43,986 bases of DNA from CAXXIC01 sp964534355 (GCA_964534355.1 CAZHNZ010000019.1:1-43986), one strand, 5' to 3'; positions 10,401 through 18,822 are shown, counted from the first letter of the stretch. Notes: generated by a model not told the origin, from the sequence alone. Numbers and translations are program-made.

Positions 10401-13400
10401 GGAAGAACATGAATGAACGTGTTTTTGCCGGTGAAACCCTCGTCGAAGAGTGCGAAACCGATAATAATGGCCGCATTCGTTATATTCAACAAATCGTTTT
10501 TCCTATATACAAACAAGATCGTGTGGCCGGCATTGCCGGATTTAATATTGATATTACTGAGCGAAAGGAAGCCGAACTTACATTGGCAGAAAGTCAGAAA
10601 AGCTATGTCGGACTATTTAATACCATTGATGAAGCCGTATATATTCATAAACTCGATGGATGTTTTATGGCAGTCAACAATGGTGCGTTAAAGATGTATG
10701 GTTGTGATCGGGAATTTCTGATTGGCAAAACACCGGCAGACTTGGCTGCGCCCGGTATGAATGATCTGGAATATGTGGGGCAATTGATGAAGCTTGTTAT
10801 AGAAACAGGCGTAAGTCAGCAGTTTGAGTTTTGGGGTATGCGTAAAAATGGCGAAATTTTCCCCAAAGAGGTTTCGTCTAATCGCGGGGTCTATTTTGGA
10901 GAGGAGGTAATAATTACTACTGCCCGGGATGTCTCTGAGCGAAAGAAAAATGACCTGGCATTGCGCGAAAGCGAAGAGAAGTTCAGATTGTTGGCCATAA
11001 ATTCAACAGATGTTATCTGGACGATGAATATGGAAGGAGAGATTCTTTATGTTAGTCCATCTGTAGAAAAACTAAGGGGATATACACCTGAAGAGACAAT
11101 TGCACATGGTATTGCAGGAACAATAATGCCGGAATCGGCATCTATGGCAAAGCAGGTAATGATGGAGGCGGTTGTTCAGATAAAAAATGGAGTTCGTCCT
11201 CAGAGCTTAATTTTGGAAATTGAACAAAAATGTAAAGATGGATCTACTATATGGACAGAAATGTCGATTAGCGCAGTGTTTGATGATGATAATCATTTTC
11301 ATTATTTCCTGGGTGTATCCAGAAATATTGAAGCCCGGAGAAAAGCTGAATTGGCATTGATTCAAAGCGAACAAACATTGCGTGAAAACAACGACTTGTT
11401 GAAATCGATTCTTGAGAGTCCGAAAAACATAATAATTTTCTCGCTTGATAAGAATTATTGCTACAAGTCATTTACTGTATCTCATAAAGATACGATGAAA
11501 TGGATTTGGGGTGTGGATATTGAAGTGGGTATGAATATGCTCGATGTCATTTCTTTGTCAGAGGATAAGCAGAAAGCAAAATACAATTTTGATCGTGCTC
11601 TGAATGGAGACTATTTGTTGTTTACAGAAGAGTATGGTGACGAAAACCTGAATCGTAGTTTTTGGGAAAACAGGTATTCACCAATTTTTAGTGATGATGG
11701 TCAGATAACCGGGCTTACTGTATTTGTAACGAATGTCACCGAACAAAGAAAAATAGCTGATGCACTGAAGGTTAGTGAGGAAAAATACAGGTTGATTGCA
11801 GAGAATATGGTAGATGTTATCTGGACTTATGATCTGAATAAAAAGAAAATGACCTACACAAGTCCTTCTGTACTCAGACAAAGGGGTTTTTCGGTTGAAG
11901 AGTCAATGAAGATGACGTACAGGGAAATGGTTACTCCAGAATCAGTTGAGCATGTTGAAAAAGAATTTCAGGACTGGATAATGTCATATCAGAATGGGTA
12001 TCCTGCAACTTTGGGAAAATCTATATCTATGGATATGTATCACAAAGATGGACGGATAATTCATACTGAATCTTTGTTGAGTCCCTTGTTCGACTCTAAT
12101 GGTGATATTTCGGGCGTTTTGGGAGTGACACGGGATACAACAAAACGAAAAGAGTTGGCCGATGCGTTACGCAAAAGTGAAAACTATATGCGAACTCTTA
12201 TTAATGCAATGTCCGATTTTGTCTGTTTCAAAGATGGTGACGGTCGTTGGATTGTAGCTAATGATTATTTGATTTCACTCATGCAATTGGAGAATGTTGA
12301 TTATGAGGGAAAGAAAAATATGGAGTTGGCTCAGTACAGTTCATCAGAAATTGAGGCTTTCTACAACTGTGAGTTGACCGATCAGAAGGCGTGGAATACC
12401 GGCGCTCAGATTCAAAGTGATGAGCTGATTAAAACCCGAAGTGGCGAGTTTCGTGTGTTTGATGTGGTGAAGATTCCTCTGTTTGATGAATCAGGCAACC
12501 GTTTTGGCCTCGTTGAGGTAGGACGCGATATCACCGAGCGTAAAAGAGCTGAAGATGAACTTAATCTGTTTCGTGAACATTTGCAGCAATTAGTGGATAT
12601 GAGAACTGCTGAATTACGAAAATTATCTCTTGTCGTGGAGCAGGGGCCTGTATCTGTAGCGATTACCAATGTAATGGGGGAAATTGAGTATGTAAATCCT
12701 CGTTTTGTCGAACGTACCGGTTATTCGTCAAAAGAAATTTTGGGAAAAAATCCACGCATTTTAAAATCAGGAGTTCATGATGATGTTTTTTATAAAAACA
12801 TGTGGATGAGACTTTCGAAAGGAGAGGTCTGGACGGGTGAAGTTTGTAATCGAAATAAGAATGGAGAACTTTATTGGGAATCTACTTCCATCAATTCTAT
12901 TAAAGATGAAAATGGACAAATTATTCATTATGTAGCAGTTAAAGAGGATATTACCAAACGAAAGCAAATGGAGATTGATCTGGTGCGGGCAAGTCTATTG
13001 GCAGATAGTGCACTTGAGCTCACCAAAGCTGGTTATTGGCATGTTCCCAATGATGGATCGGGAACAATAAATACATCTGCTCGTGCAGCTCAGATTTATG
13101 GCGATTTAATTGATGATCATCTGAAACACAATCTGTACAAAGATCGTTTTGTGAATATGTTGGATTCGGATGCAACTGACAGTGTTTTGTCAAATTTTAA
13201 CAATGCGCTGGAAGGCAAAGTGCCGATGTATGATTCGACTTACAAATATGTACGTCCTGTAGATGGTAAAGTAGTTTGGTTGCACGCCTTGGGGCAGGTA
13301 GTAAAAGATCAAGAGGGTAAGATTACCGATATGTATGGCGTAACACAGGATATTACTTTCTTTAAGGAGCTGGAAAAAGAGTTGACAGAGGCGAAAATTG

Positions 13401-14893
13401 AGGCAGAGCAGGCCAATAAAGCCAAAAGTGAATTCCTCGCAAATATGAGTCATGAAATTCGTACGCCGATGAATGCAGTTATTGGTTTTTCTGATCTTTT
13501 GTATACTTCTATAAAAGAGATAAAACAACGTGCCCAAATTAACTCAATCAGATCCAGTGCACGAAATCTAATGCGTATTATCAATGATATTCTGGATTTG
13601 TCAAAAATAGAGGCGGGTAAACTCACTCTGCAATATTCTATGGTAAATTTGATGAAACTGGTCAAAGAGATGGATTTGTTGTTCTCTCAGATAACCGAAG
13701 AGAAGGGCATCGAATTTAGTATACGAACTGTGACCAATGTTCCACCGGCTTTACTTATTGATGAAGTCCGTTTGAGACAAATTATGTTCAATCTGGTCGG
13801 AAATGCAGTTAAGTTTACTCACGAAGGTAGTGTGAAAATATCAATCAGTCACGAGTTTACCCAATCAGATACGATTAATCTAATTATTCGTGTTCAGGAT
13901 ACGGGCATTGGCATTCCGGAGGATCAACAAAAAACGATATTCGAAGCATTCAGCCAACAGGCCGGACAACGGGTAGCTCAGTATGGAGGTACCGGGCTTG
14001 GGTTAACTATTACACAACGATTGGTAGAGATGATGGGGGGGACTCTATCTCTCGAAAGTGTATCTGGTAAAGGTAGCACTTTTACGGTTGTTTTGCCCGA
14101 AGTACAGTTTTCAAACAACAAAGATGGGCTGAATGACGAAGAGACTGCTCTGGATATTAGGGCCATTCGTTTTGATTCGGCAAGAGTGCTTGTGGTGGAT
14201 AAAGATAAGGAAAACAGAAAGCTAATTGTCGATTTATTGGAGCAGGCTAATCTGATGGTTGTCGAATCGGCTAAAGGTAAAGATGCTTTGGCCAGACTAT
14301 CAGATAGTCGGTTTGATATGATTTTGCTGGATACAGTGCTAAGTGATATGCCCGGAAAAGAGTTGATTAAGAGCATAAAATCAAATCCGGCATTAGCCTC
14401 TATTCCCGTTATAGCATGTTCTGCTTCATTTAAATCTATTTCGGGTGATGCTACCGGCGAGAATCTTTTTAATGAGGCACTATTGAAACCTGTAGATCTG
14501 AATGTGTTAATTGATAAACTCAAGAAATATCTCTCTTTTTCCATAGTCTCTTTTGATGATAATTTGGAATCAGCAGTTGAAAATAAGTTATCACGATTAG
14601 ATCTGACTCAGGAAATGATTGTGCAGTTGCCTCAATTAATTGAAACATTAGAGCAGTGTTTCTTTCCCGTTTTTCAGCGGGTCTTAAAGAATCAAATGAT
14701 TGATGAGATATATGGTTTCGGTGAGGAGTTGTTTATGCTTTCTGAAAGATTTAATTTTCCACATTTGAGAGAATATGCAAACACAATTTGTTCTTATGCA
14801 GATTCTTTTGAAATTGAAGCCCTGATGAAAAAGCTGGGATCATTCCCCGATCTAATAGATTATTACAAGGAATTAACGCACGGTCGGATGTAG
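7391..14893 (+). CDS. Giant hybrid histidine kinase: REC-PASx3-GAF-PocR-PASx8-HK-REC-helical tail
   Basis: With ATG 7391 the protein has 2500 residues (MENKPIKIVAIDDNES). The frame is open further upstream, but receivers normally begin a few residues before IVAIDDN; ATG 7379 is the nearest alternative. Order: receiver (1-125, Asp58 in LLDVVMPGMDGF), three PAS (about 170-550), GAF (555-725), a PocR-type ligand domain (758-935), eight PAS (950-1995), phosphoacceptor His2021 (NMSHEIRTPMN), ATPase domain (DTGIGIP, GGTGLGLTI), a second receiver (Asp2314, LLDTVLSDMPG) and a helical tail (2400-2500). The tail resembles an HPt bundle but shows no clear phosphoacceptor His. No membrane helix is seen. 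The length is exceptional even for hybrid kinases. Eleven bases overlap the preceding kinase gene. The PAS count is by eye and could be off by one. Confidence 0.92.
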   Translation: MENKPIKIVAIDDNESNIIVLKALLEESFSDIEFHSANSGQSGLEKCHSIMPDIILLDVVMPGMDGFEVCMTLKSDDLLNNIPVVMITAAATDRQMRIKALEVGADAFLNKPVDVSELVAQIRAMLRIKRAEDLKKTEKQRLETLVKERTEALIAELGERKKAEEQLQKSEEKYKYIFTNSPQPMMIFDIETLRFLEVNQTAVDFYGYSRREFSAMSIAEIRPPEDLHLLMQSVNNARSGNDEDIQVRHLTKNGQMKYVNVSAHSLLYEGRRARQVIINDLTDRVNAEQKLRKSEKQLSKAMDIARLCSWEFDLEREVFVLNDQFFTLVGSSFEIHGDYEMSKEDYELNFLFPEDYGLVDRVMSRVKRPDNPLRSGSFEHKIHLNRGESEGVVFVEFNSITNKEGLVTKAFGIIQDITEKKKAEKALAESEAKFRTLAANSPMAIMIYQDDYWVYSNIAGENLCGYSAEELYRMYFWDFVTPEYVDKVKTIGRSRQSGAFINNSYEFKIRSKTGEEKWVFLTGNTITYNGKWAGLISVADITSQKLVQEELLKRDAILQAAATAGQLLLSDAPLDETIETVLKCIVEATGKDYIYIYTLQEDSFQHRHCISQFCSWNRLENKVKFRIPANQNLDISVAAPLSGPLMLAGKMIRLNIKDMPEPEKLMFQSRGVISLLALPMMIEGKCEGFVGIESMSDKDLWSDVECSILQTTASSIGMAIVRHRKNEELQNAKLLLEESEMRVRRKLQVVLDPDGGVKNLELSDILDKVAVQKLMDSFHAITGIGIGIIDTKGEVLVEEGWQDICINYHRVHPETCRNCYESDCYLSEGIEPGRFKLYKCKNNMWDIATPIVVGEHKLGNVFLGQFLFEDEEIDFNLYRKQAKLYGFNEDDYVEALKKVPRYSKSKLDWVMDFYARFGQMIASLGYGNVKLARVLAEKESLYSKLSENESLLRSFIDNAPFEIWARNDEGIAVIENQKLRENNGSIVGSSLEDIFRKENEYKKWKNMNERVFAGETLVEECETDNNGRIRYIQQIVFPIYKQDRVAGIAGFNIDITERKEAELTLAESQKSYVGLFNTIDEAVYIHKLDGCFMAVNNGALKMYGCDREFLIGKTPADLAAPGMNDLEYVGQLMKLVIETGVSQQFEFWGMRKNGEIFPKEVSSNRGVYFGEEVIITTARDVSERKKNDLALRESEEKFRLLAINSTDVIWTMNMEGEILYVSPSVEKLRGYTPEETIAHGIAGTIMPESASMAKQVMMEAVVQIKNGVRPQSLILEIEQKCKDGSTIWTEMSISAVFDDDNHFHYFLGVSRNIEARRKAELALIQSEQTLRENNDLLKSILESPKNIIIFSLDKNYCYKSFTVSHKDTMKWIWGVDIEVGMNMLDVISLSEDKQKAKYNFDRALNGDYLLFTEEYGDENLNRSFWENRYSPIFSDDGQITGLTVFVTNVTEQRKIADALKVSEEKYRLIAENMVDVIWTYDLNKKKMTYTSPSVLRQRGFSVEESMKMTYREMVTPESVEHVEKEFQDWIMSYQNGYPATLGKSISMDMYHKDGRIIHTESLLSPLFDSNGDISGVLGVTRDTTKRKELADALRKSENYMRTLINAMSDFVCFKDGDGRWIVANDYLISLMQLENVDYEGKKNMELAQYSSSEIEAFYNCELTDQKAWNTGAQIQSDELIKTRSGEFRVFDVVKIPLFDESGNRFGLVEVGRDITERKRAEDELNLFREHLQQLVDMRTAELRKLSLVVEQGPVSVAITNVMGEIEYVNPRFVERTGYSSKEILGKNPRILKSGVHDDVFYKNMWMRLSKGEVWTGEVCNRNKNGELYWESTSINSIKDENGQIIHYVAVKEDITKRKQMEIDLVRASLLADSALELTKAGYWHVPNDGSGTINTSARAAQIYGDLIDDHLKHNLYKDRFVNMLDSDATDSVLSNFNNALEGKVPMYDSTYKYVRPVDGKVVWLHALGQVVKDQEGKITDMYGVTQDITFFKELEKELTEAKIEAEQANKAKSEFLANMSHEIRTPMNAVIGFSDLLYTSIKEIKQRAQINSIRSSARNLMRIINDILDLSKIEAGKLTLQYSMVNLMKLVKEMDLLFSQITEEKGIEFSIRTVTNVPPALLIDEVRLRQIMFNLVGNAVKFTHEGSVKISISHEFTQSDTINLIIRVQDTGIGIPEDQQKTIFEAFSQQAGQRVAQYGGTGLGLTITQRLVEMMGGTLSLESVSGKGSTFTVVLPEVQFSNNKDGLNDEETALDIRAIRFDSARVLVVDKDKENRKLIVDLLEQANLMVVESAKGKDALARLSDSRFDMILLDTVLSDMPGKELIKSIKSNPALASIPVIACSASFKSISGDATGENLFNEALLKPVDLNVLIDKLKKYLSFSIVSFDDNLESAVENKLSRLDLTQEMIVQLPQLIETLEQCFFPVFQRVLKNQMIDEIYGFGEELFMLSERFNFPHLREYANTICSYADSFEIEALMKKLGSFPDLIDYYKELTHGRM

Positions 14894-15056
14894 TTTGGCC
14901 GTGTGTTATAGGATTCTGTATTGTGTTTGGGTGTTTTTTTTAGTGAACGCTAAAAACATGGTCGTAAATAAGTCGAAATTCATTATTTTTTTTAATTTTG
15001 CATTTTGCTTGTGCTTATTATTTAATCATTATTTATTGCAAATACCAACAATAGTT

Positions 15057-16262
15057 ATGAGTTTCAATGAAAAATTCAGTAGAATATTGGCCGTTGATGA
15101 CAACCCTAAAAACATTCAGTTGATAGGCAGTGTATTGCGTGAGGCCAATTATCAGATTGGTTTTGCTATGAATGGCAGACAGGCTTTAGATCTGTTGTTT
15201 CAGTCGCTTAATTTCGATTTGGTTTTGCTCGATGTAGATATGCCTGTTCTTAATGGATTTGATGTTTGTCGTGAAATGCGAGAAGTTGAGGCGCTTAAGG
15301 ATATTCCTGTCATTTTTCTGACTGCATTAGATCAGCCTGATCAGGTACTGACCGGTTTTGAGGTAGGAGCTCAGGATTACATTACGAAACCATTTAATAC
15401 CAAAGAGTTGCTTTCCCGTGTAAAAACACAGTTGGAGCTCAAAAATAATCGCGATCAGCTGAAACGTATGAATCTTGTGCTTGAAGAAAAGGTTCTTGAA
15501 AGAACCCGCGAACTGGAGCAAGCAAATAGTAAACTGGAACAGGCTAATCGAGAATTACAAGTGTTAGAACAATCTAAGGATCAGTTTTTGCAGATTATAA
15601 GCCACGAGATAAATACACCGCTTAATGGCGTGATGGGGTACACCCGCATACTCAAAGAGGAACTTCAATCTACAGAATTCAGCGAAATGCTTGATTATCT
15701 CGAGACTTCTGCACAGAGATTAGAGCACTTTTCGCGTGTCAGCCTTTTTATTACGCAGTTGCGTACAAAAAGATCAACGATCAAGATGAAGCAGATTTCA
15801 GTTAGTCAGGTCTTTAATGAGGCTCTATTGTCTAAGAATAAATTGGTTAAAAGCAGCAAATGTGAGCTAACCGTTGAAGGTGATACCGGCGATATTTTTA
15901 TTTACGGCTCAGAAGGAATGATTAAGATCTGTTTTGAAAGCCTTTTGGATAATGCAATCAAATATTCACCAATTGCCTCGTCTATCCATGTTAAGTTTGC
16001 TAATCGGGAGGATGGTGTTCATCTCTCTTTTGTAGATGTTGGCTCTGGTTTTTCGAAAGATTCTTTACGCAATCTCTTCAAACTATTCTCTCCAGACAAA
16101 CACGTAGAGCACAACAAAGGCCTTGACCTTGCCATGGTTAAACTAATCATGGATGCCCATCAGGGTACTATTGATATAACGAATAATGCAGACAAGGGCG
16201 CCACTGTTGAGCTCTGTTTCCCGCACATGAATATTCAATCTGATAACTCACTTATTGTGTAG
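15057..16262 (+). CDS. Receiver-histidine kinase (REC-HisKA-HATPase)
   Basis: The 401-residue protein starts at ATG 15057 (MSFNEKFSRILAVDDNPKN). The frame is open back to 14895, but those 54 codons are unusually hydrophobic and AT-rich and do not resemble the family, so they are left out. A receiver (about 9-125, Asp59 in LLDVDMPVLNGF) is joined by a coiled coil (125-175) to a kinase core with His183 in IISHEINTPLNG. The ATPase domain has a good N box (LLDNAIKYSP) and DVGSGF, but the glycine-rich G2 box reads NKGLDLAMVK where GTGLGLA is usual, so catalysis may be weak. A possible -7 box (TAATTTTG, 14993-15000) precedes it. It is the last gene of the signalling island and may be fed phosphate by the larger kinases. 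Confidence 0.9.
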   Translation: MSFNEKFSRILAVDDNPKNIQLIGSVLREANYQIGFAMNGRQALDLLFQSLNFDLVLLDVDMPVLNGFDVCREMREVEALKDIPVIFLTALDQPDQVLTGFEVGAQDYITKPFNTKELLSRVKTQLELKNNRDQLKRMNLVLEEKVLERTRELEQANSKLEQANRELQVLEQSKDQFLQIISHEINTPLNGVMGYTRILKEELQSTEFSEMLDYLETSAQRLEHFSRVSLFITQLRTKRSTIKMKQISVSQVFNEALLSKNKLVKSSKCELTVEGDTGDIFIYGSEGMIKICFESLLDNAIKYSPIASSIHVKFANREDGVHLSFVDVGSGFSKDSLRNLFKLFSPDKHVEHNKGLDLAMVKLIMDAHQGTIDITNNADKGATVELCFPHMNIQSDNSLIV

Positions 16263-16450
16263 TTTTTTATTCTGTTTTTGTTCGCTGACCTCTCATCGGG
16301 TATAACCTTTTTCCCGGTTTTTGTGTTATATGTATTGGAAATACTCTCTTTGGGTGAGCAAAATACCCCAAACAGGGTATTCTTATGCCTCTTTTTTTGT
16401 GTTTACTTTGCACTATCAAATTCATTTACAAACATATAATCTTATATACA

Positions 16451-17389
16451 ATGGCTAAAATTGCAAAAAAACTGACTGACCTTGTGGGAAATACACCACT
16501 TCTCGAACTTTCCCGTTTCAATCAAATTAATGGTCTTGAGGCAACCGTTATTGGTAAACTTGAATCTTTCAACCCGGCTGGTAGTGTCAAAGATCGTATT
16601 GGTTTAGCCATGATTACGGATGCAGAAGAGAAAGGTTTGCTCAAAGAAGGTTCTGTTATTGTAGAACCAACCAGCGGAAATACCGGTATTGCACTGGCCT
16701 TTGTGGCTGCGTCAAAAGGATACAGACTGATTCTTACCATGCCTGAAACAATGAGTGTTGAGCGTCGTAATTTGCTCAAAGCATTGGGTGCAGAGCTGGT
16801 GCTGACCCCGGGATCAGAGGGTATGAAGGGGGCTATTCGTCGGGCTACCGAACTGGCAGAAACTATTCCTAATTCCATTGTTTTGCAGCAGTTTCAGAAT
16901 CCGGCCAATCCGGCTATTCACCGCAAAACGACAGCCGAAGAGATTTGGAGAGATACAGATGGTGAAGTGGATATCTTTGTAGCCGGCATTGGCACAGGAG
17001 GTACAATCACCGGAGTAGGAGAGGTGTTGAAAGCTAAAAATCCGAATATTAAAATTGTGGCTGTTGAGCCGGCCGATTCACCCGTACTTTCGGGCGGAAA
17101 TCCCGGTCCGCACAAAATTCAGGGTATCGGTGCCGGTTTTGTGCCCGATGTTCTCAATACCGCTATTTACGACGAAATTATCAAAGTGAAAAATGAAGAG
17201 GCTTTCGAAACCGGTCGACAATTGGCCAAAGTAGAGGGCGTATTGGTCGGCATTTCTGCCGGTGCCAATGTGTTTGCAGCTAAGCAGTTGGCTCTTCGTC
17301 CCGAAAATAAAGGAAAGAAAATAGTGACTATTCTTTGCGATACCGGTGAGAGATATCTATCTACATTGCTGTTTAATTTCGAAGAATAA
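16451..17389 (+). CDS. cysK: Cysteine synthase A (O-acetylserine sulfhydrylase)
   Basis: The 312-residue protein makes cysteine from O-acetylserine and sulfide using pyridoxal phosphate. The cofactor lysine is Lys47 in NPAGSVKDRIG. The substrate loop PTSGNTGIALAF, the phosphate-binding glycine loop GIGTGGTITGVGE and the C-terminal CDTGERYLST are all present. ATG 16451 is preferred over the upstream in-frame ATG at 16385, because MAKIAKKLTDLVGNTPLLEL matches the family's N terminus. It is a single-gene unit: the signalling island ends 188 bases upstream, and a strong hairpin lies 130 bases downstream. A small inverted repeat (AATACCC/GGGTATT, 16362-16381) sits 70 bases before the start. No TAnnTTTG box with correct spacing is visible. 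Confidence 0.96.
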   Translation: MAKIAKKLTDLVGNTPLLELSRFNQINGLEATVIGKLESFNPAGSVKDRIGLAMITDAEEKGLLKEGSVIVEPTSGNTGIALAFVAASKGYRLILTMPETMSVERRNLLKALGAELVLTPGSEGMKGAIRRATELAETIPNSIVLQQFQNPANPAIHRKTTAEEIWRDTDGEVDIFVAGIGTGGTITGVGEVLKAKNPNIKIVAVEPADSPVLSGGNPGPHKIQGIGAGFVPDVLNTAIYDEIIKVKNEEAFETGRQLAKVEGVLVGISAGANVFAAKQLALRPENKGKKIVTILCDTGERYLSTLLFNFEE

Positions 17390-17443
17390 AAATGCAATTG
17401 TTAAGAATTAAAAATTAATAATTGGCGTGTGCAATTTGGGTGA

Positions 17444-17624
17444 GTCATTTTCAGCGGAGAAGGTTCTGTAAAAGATTTCTCCCGATGGTCGAAATGACCT
17501 TTACCGTATTGGCAGGAAGGAAGAGATGGAAAAAAGAAACAGGCGGCAAACCCGCCTGTTTCTTTTTTCCATCTCTATAAATAATTAGGGGCGCGGGTCA
17601 TTACGAACGCAGTGAGAAATCTGT
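17444..17624. repeat. Dispersed-type intergenic repeat units (GTCATT...GAGAAATCT)
   Basis: Three related units lie in the 264-base gap between cysK and comF. Unit a (from 17444, + sense, GTCATTTTCAGCGGAGAAGG) and unit b (17471-17499, - sense) form an imperfect inverted repeat. Unit c is at 17597-17624 in + sense. Reading b in reverse complement against c, 21 of 28 bases agree, with GTCATT, CGA and GAGAAATCT shared. Such GTCATT-CGA-GAGAAATCT units recall palindromic intergenic repeats seen in Bacteroidota genomes. No coding role is seen. Confidence 0.5.
17522..17576. terminator. Bidirectional terminator, 25-bp perfect stem
   Basis: Arms 17522-17546 and 17552-17576 are perfect reverse complements around the five-base loop CAAAC. 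The lower stem is A/T-rich and the upper part GC-rich, so each strand ends in a T-rich run (CTTTTTTCC) as it leaves the hairpin. It sits between the convergent genes cysK and comF and would serve both. Confidence 0.85.
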
Positions 17625-17653
17625 TTCGACACCCGCTGACGTCTTACCTTTTT

Positions 17654-18343
17654 TCAGGCAACGGCCAGCGCAAAAATGCTGATTCTTACCCCTTCAACTT
17701 CCAGCAGAGAGAGGGCGCACGACTCCAACGTGGCCCCGGTGGTGATAACATCGTCTACTATCAGGATGTGCTTCCCTCGCAATCTTTCAGAATCTGTCAC
17801 GGCAAATATATCTTTTACATTCAGCCAGCGGTCAAAAACTCCTTTGCGGGTTTGGGTCACATTGGCCCTACGTCGTTCAATGCCTTTTTTCTCTATCGGT
17901 TTTCCCAGGATTTCCGAGAGCCCCATCGCTATCCATTCTGCCTGATTATAGCCCCGTTTTCTCTCTTTATTTTTGTGCAGTGGAAGTGCAACAATGCAGT
18001 CGATGTTTTCGAAGACCCCGCATTTGACCAGCTCTCTTGCTGCGTGTTTGCCCAATACCCGGCCTATCTCTTTGCTGTCTTTGTATTTTAGCAGATGTAT
18101 TAGTTTCCGGAAATCACTTCCTTTATTGTAGTAAAAAAAGGCACTAGAGGCCACCACATCTATTTTTCCAAAAAAACGCTTTTCTACCCGGTTCTCTCTA
18201 TCAGTATGGAAGTTGGTGCGGGGCAGTGCATAGAGGCATTGCAGGCAAATATGCTCTTCTCCTCCTACCAATAATTTGCCGCACACCACACAAGTGTCGG
18301 GAAAAAACAGAATTTCTATACTTTCTATTATTCTTCGTATCAT
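17654..18343 (-). CDS. comF: ComF family protein (phosphoribosyltransferase-like)
   Basis: The 229-residue protein has an N-terminal four-cysteine zinc-binding motif (Cys18, Cys21, Cys33, Cys36) and a C-terminal phosphoribosyltransferase fold with the PRPP loop ILIVDDVITTGATL. ComF proteins are needed for DNA uptake in naturally competent bacteria, where they act on incoming single-stranded DNA at the inner side of the membrane; the enzymatic substrate is not settled. The ATG (18341-18343) overlaps the recX stop by four bases (ATGA), which indicates translational coupling. It is the last gene of the nfo-recX-comF run and ends about 78 bases before the shared hairpin terminator. Confidence 0.9.
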   Translation of the reverse strand: MIRRIIESIEILFFPDTCVVCGKLLVGGEEHICLQCLYALPRTNFHTDRENRVEKRFFGKIDVVASSAFFYYNKGSDFRKLIHLLKYKDSKEIGRVLGKHAARELVKCGVFENIDCIVALPLHKNKERKRGYNQAEWIAMGLSEILGKPIEKKGIERRRANVTQTRKGVFDRWLNVKDIFAVTDSERLRGKHILIVDDVITTGATLESCALSLLEVEGVRISIFALAVA

Positions 18344-18822
18344 TCTTCCTTCATTAATTTCGACAGGATACGCATTACCAGATTGCTTTCGTACCCGCGC
18401 GACAGGGCAAACCGAAACAGCTTGTTTTTAAGCTGATATGCGTCAGTCTCTTTTCCCGAAAGTGTCATTATTTTCTTTTCCAGCAGAATGCGCAGTGTAT
18501 CGTCGTAGTTTATCTCCTCTTCGAGCGAGGCAAATACCTCTTCTATCACCATTGAGGCTATCTGCTTTTGTTGCAGATTAAGTTTAATTTTATACTTTCC
18601 CCATTTGTTGTAGCGCATTTTGTCTTTGGCATACGCCAAAGCAAAGCGCCTGTCATCTACATACCGCTCTTTTTCCAGATAGTCGAGAATGCTTTCGTGA
18701 TGCTCATCCGGTAAACCCCAAAGGGTCAGTTTCTGAGCCACCTCGCTCCGGCAGTGTTCCGATTTCGAGCAGTAAGCAGCGGCTTTGTACAATGCTTTTT
18801 CTTTGGTAATTTCTTTATTCAT
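18340..18822 (-). CDS. recX: Regulatory protein RecX
   Basis: The 160-residue protein is made of short three-helix repeats, as expected of RecX, which binds RecA filaments and limits recombination. The best match is KERYVDDRRFALAYAKDKM (about residues 50-68), with the family's 'yldD.rfA..yv..r' pattern, followed by GKYKIKLNLQQKQI. Its start lies 10 bases after the nfo stop and its stop overlaps the comF start, so the three genes look like one transcript. RecX is often next to recA; here it pairs with a base-excision nuclease and a competence gene instead. Confidence 0.88.
   Translation of the reverse strand: MNKEITKEKALYKAAAYCSKSEHCRSEVAQKLTLWGLPDEHHESILDYLEKERYVDDRRFALAYAKDKMRYNKWGKYKIKLNLQQKQIASMVIEEVFASLEEEINYDDTLRILLEKKIMTLSGKETDAYQLKNKLFRFALSRGYESNLVMRILSKLMKEE

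Noticed and set aside
13978..14544. 188-codon frame antisense to the giant kinase
   Set aside because: It overlaps the well-defined ATPase and receiver domains. Its Ser/Leu-rich composition is typical of reverse-strand reading.
14879..14903. Seven-bp hairpin over the stop codon of the giant kinase
   Set aside because: No T-run follows and one pair is G-T. The evidence for a terminator is too weak.
14895..15056. Hydrophobic N-terminal extension of the last kinase
   Set aside because: The 54 codons look like a membrane segment but are AT-rich, non-family sequence with a possible -7 box inside. The receiver begins properly at ATG 15057.
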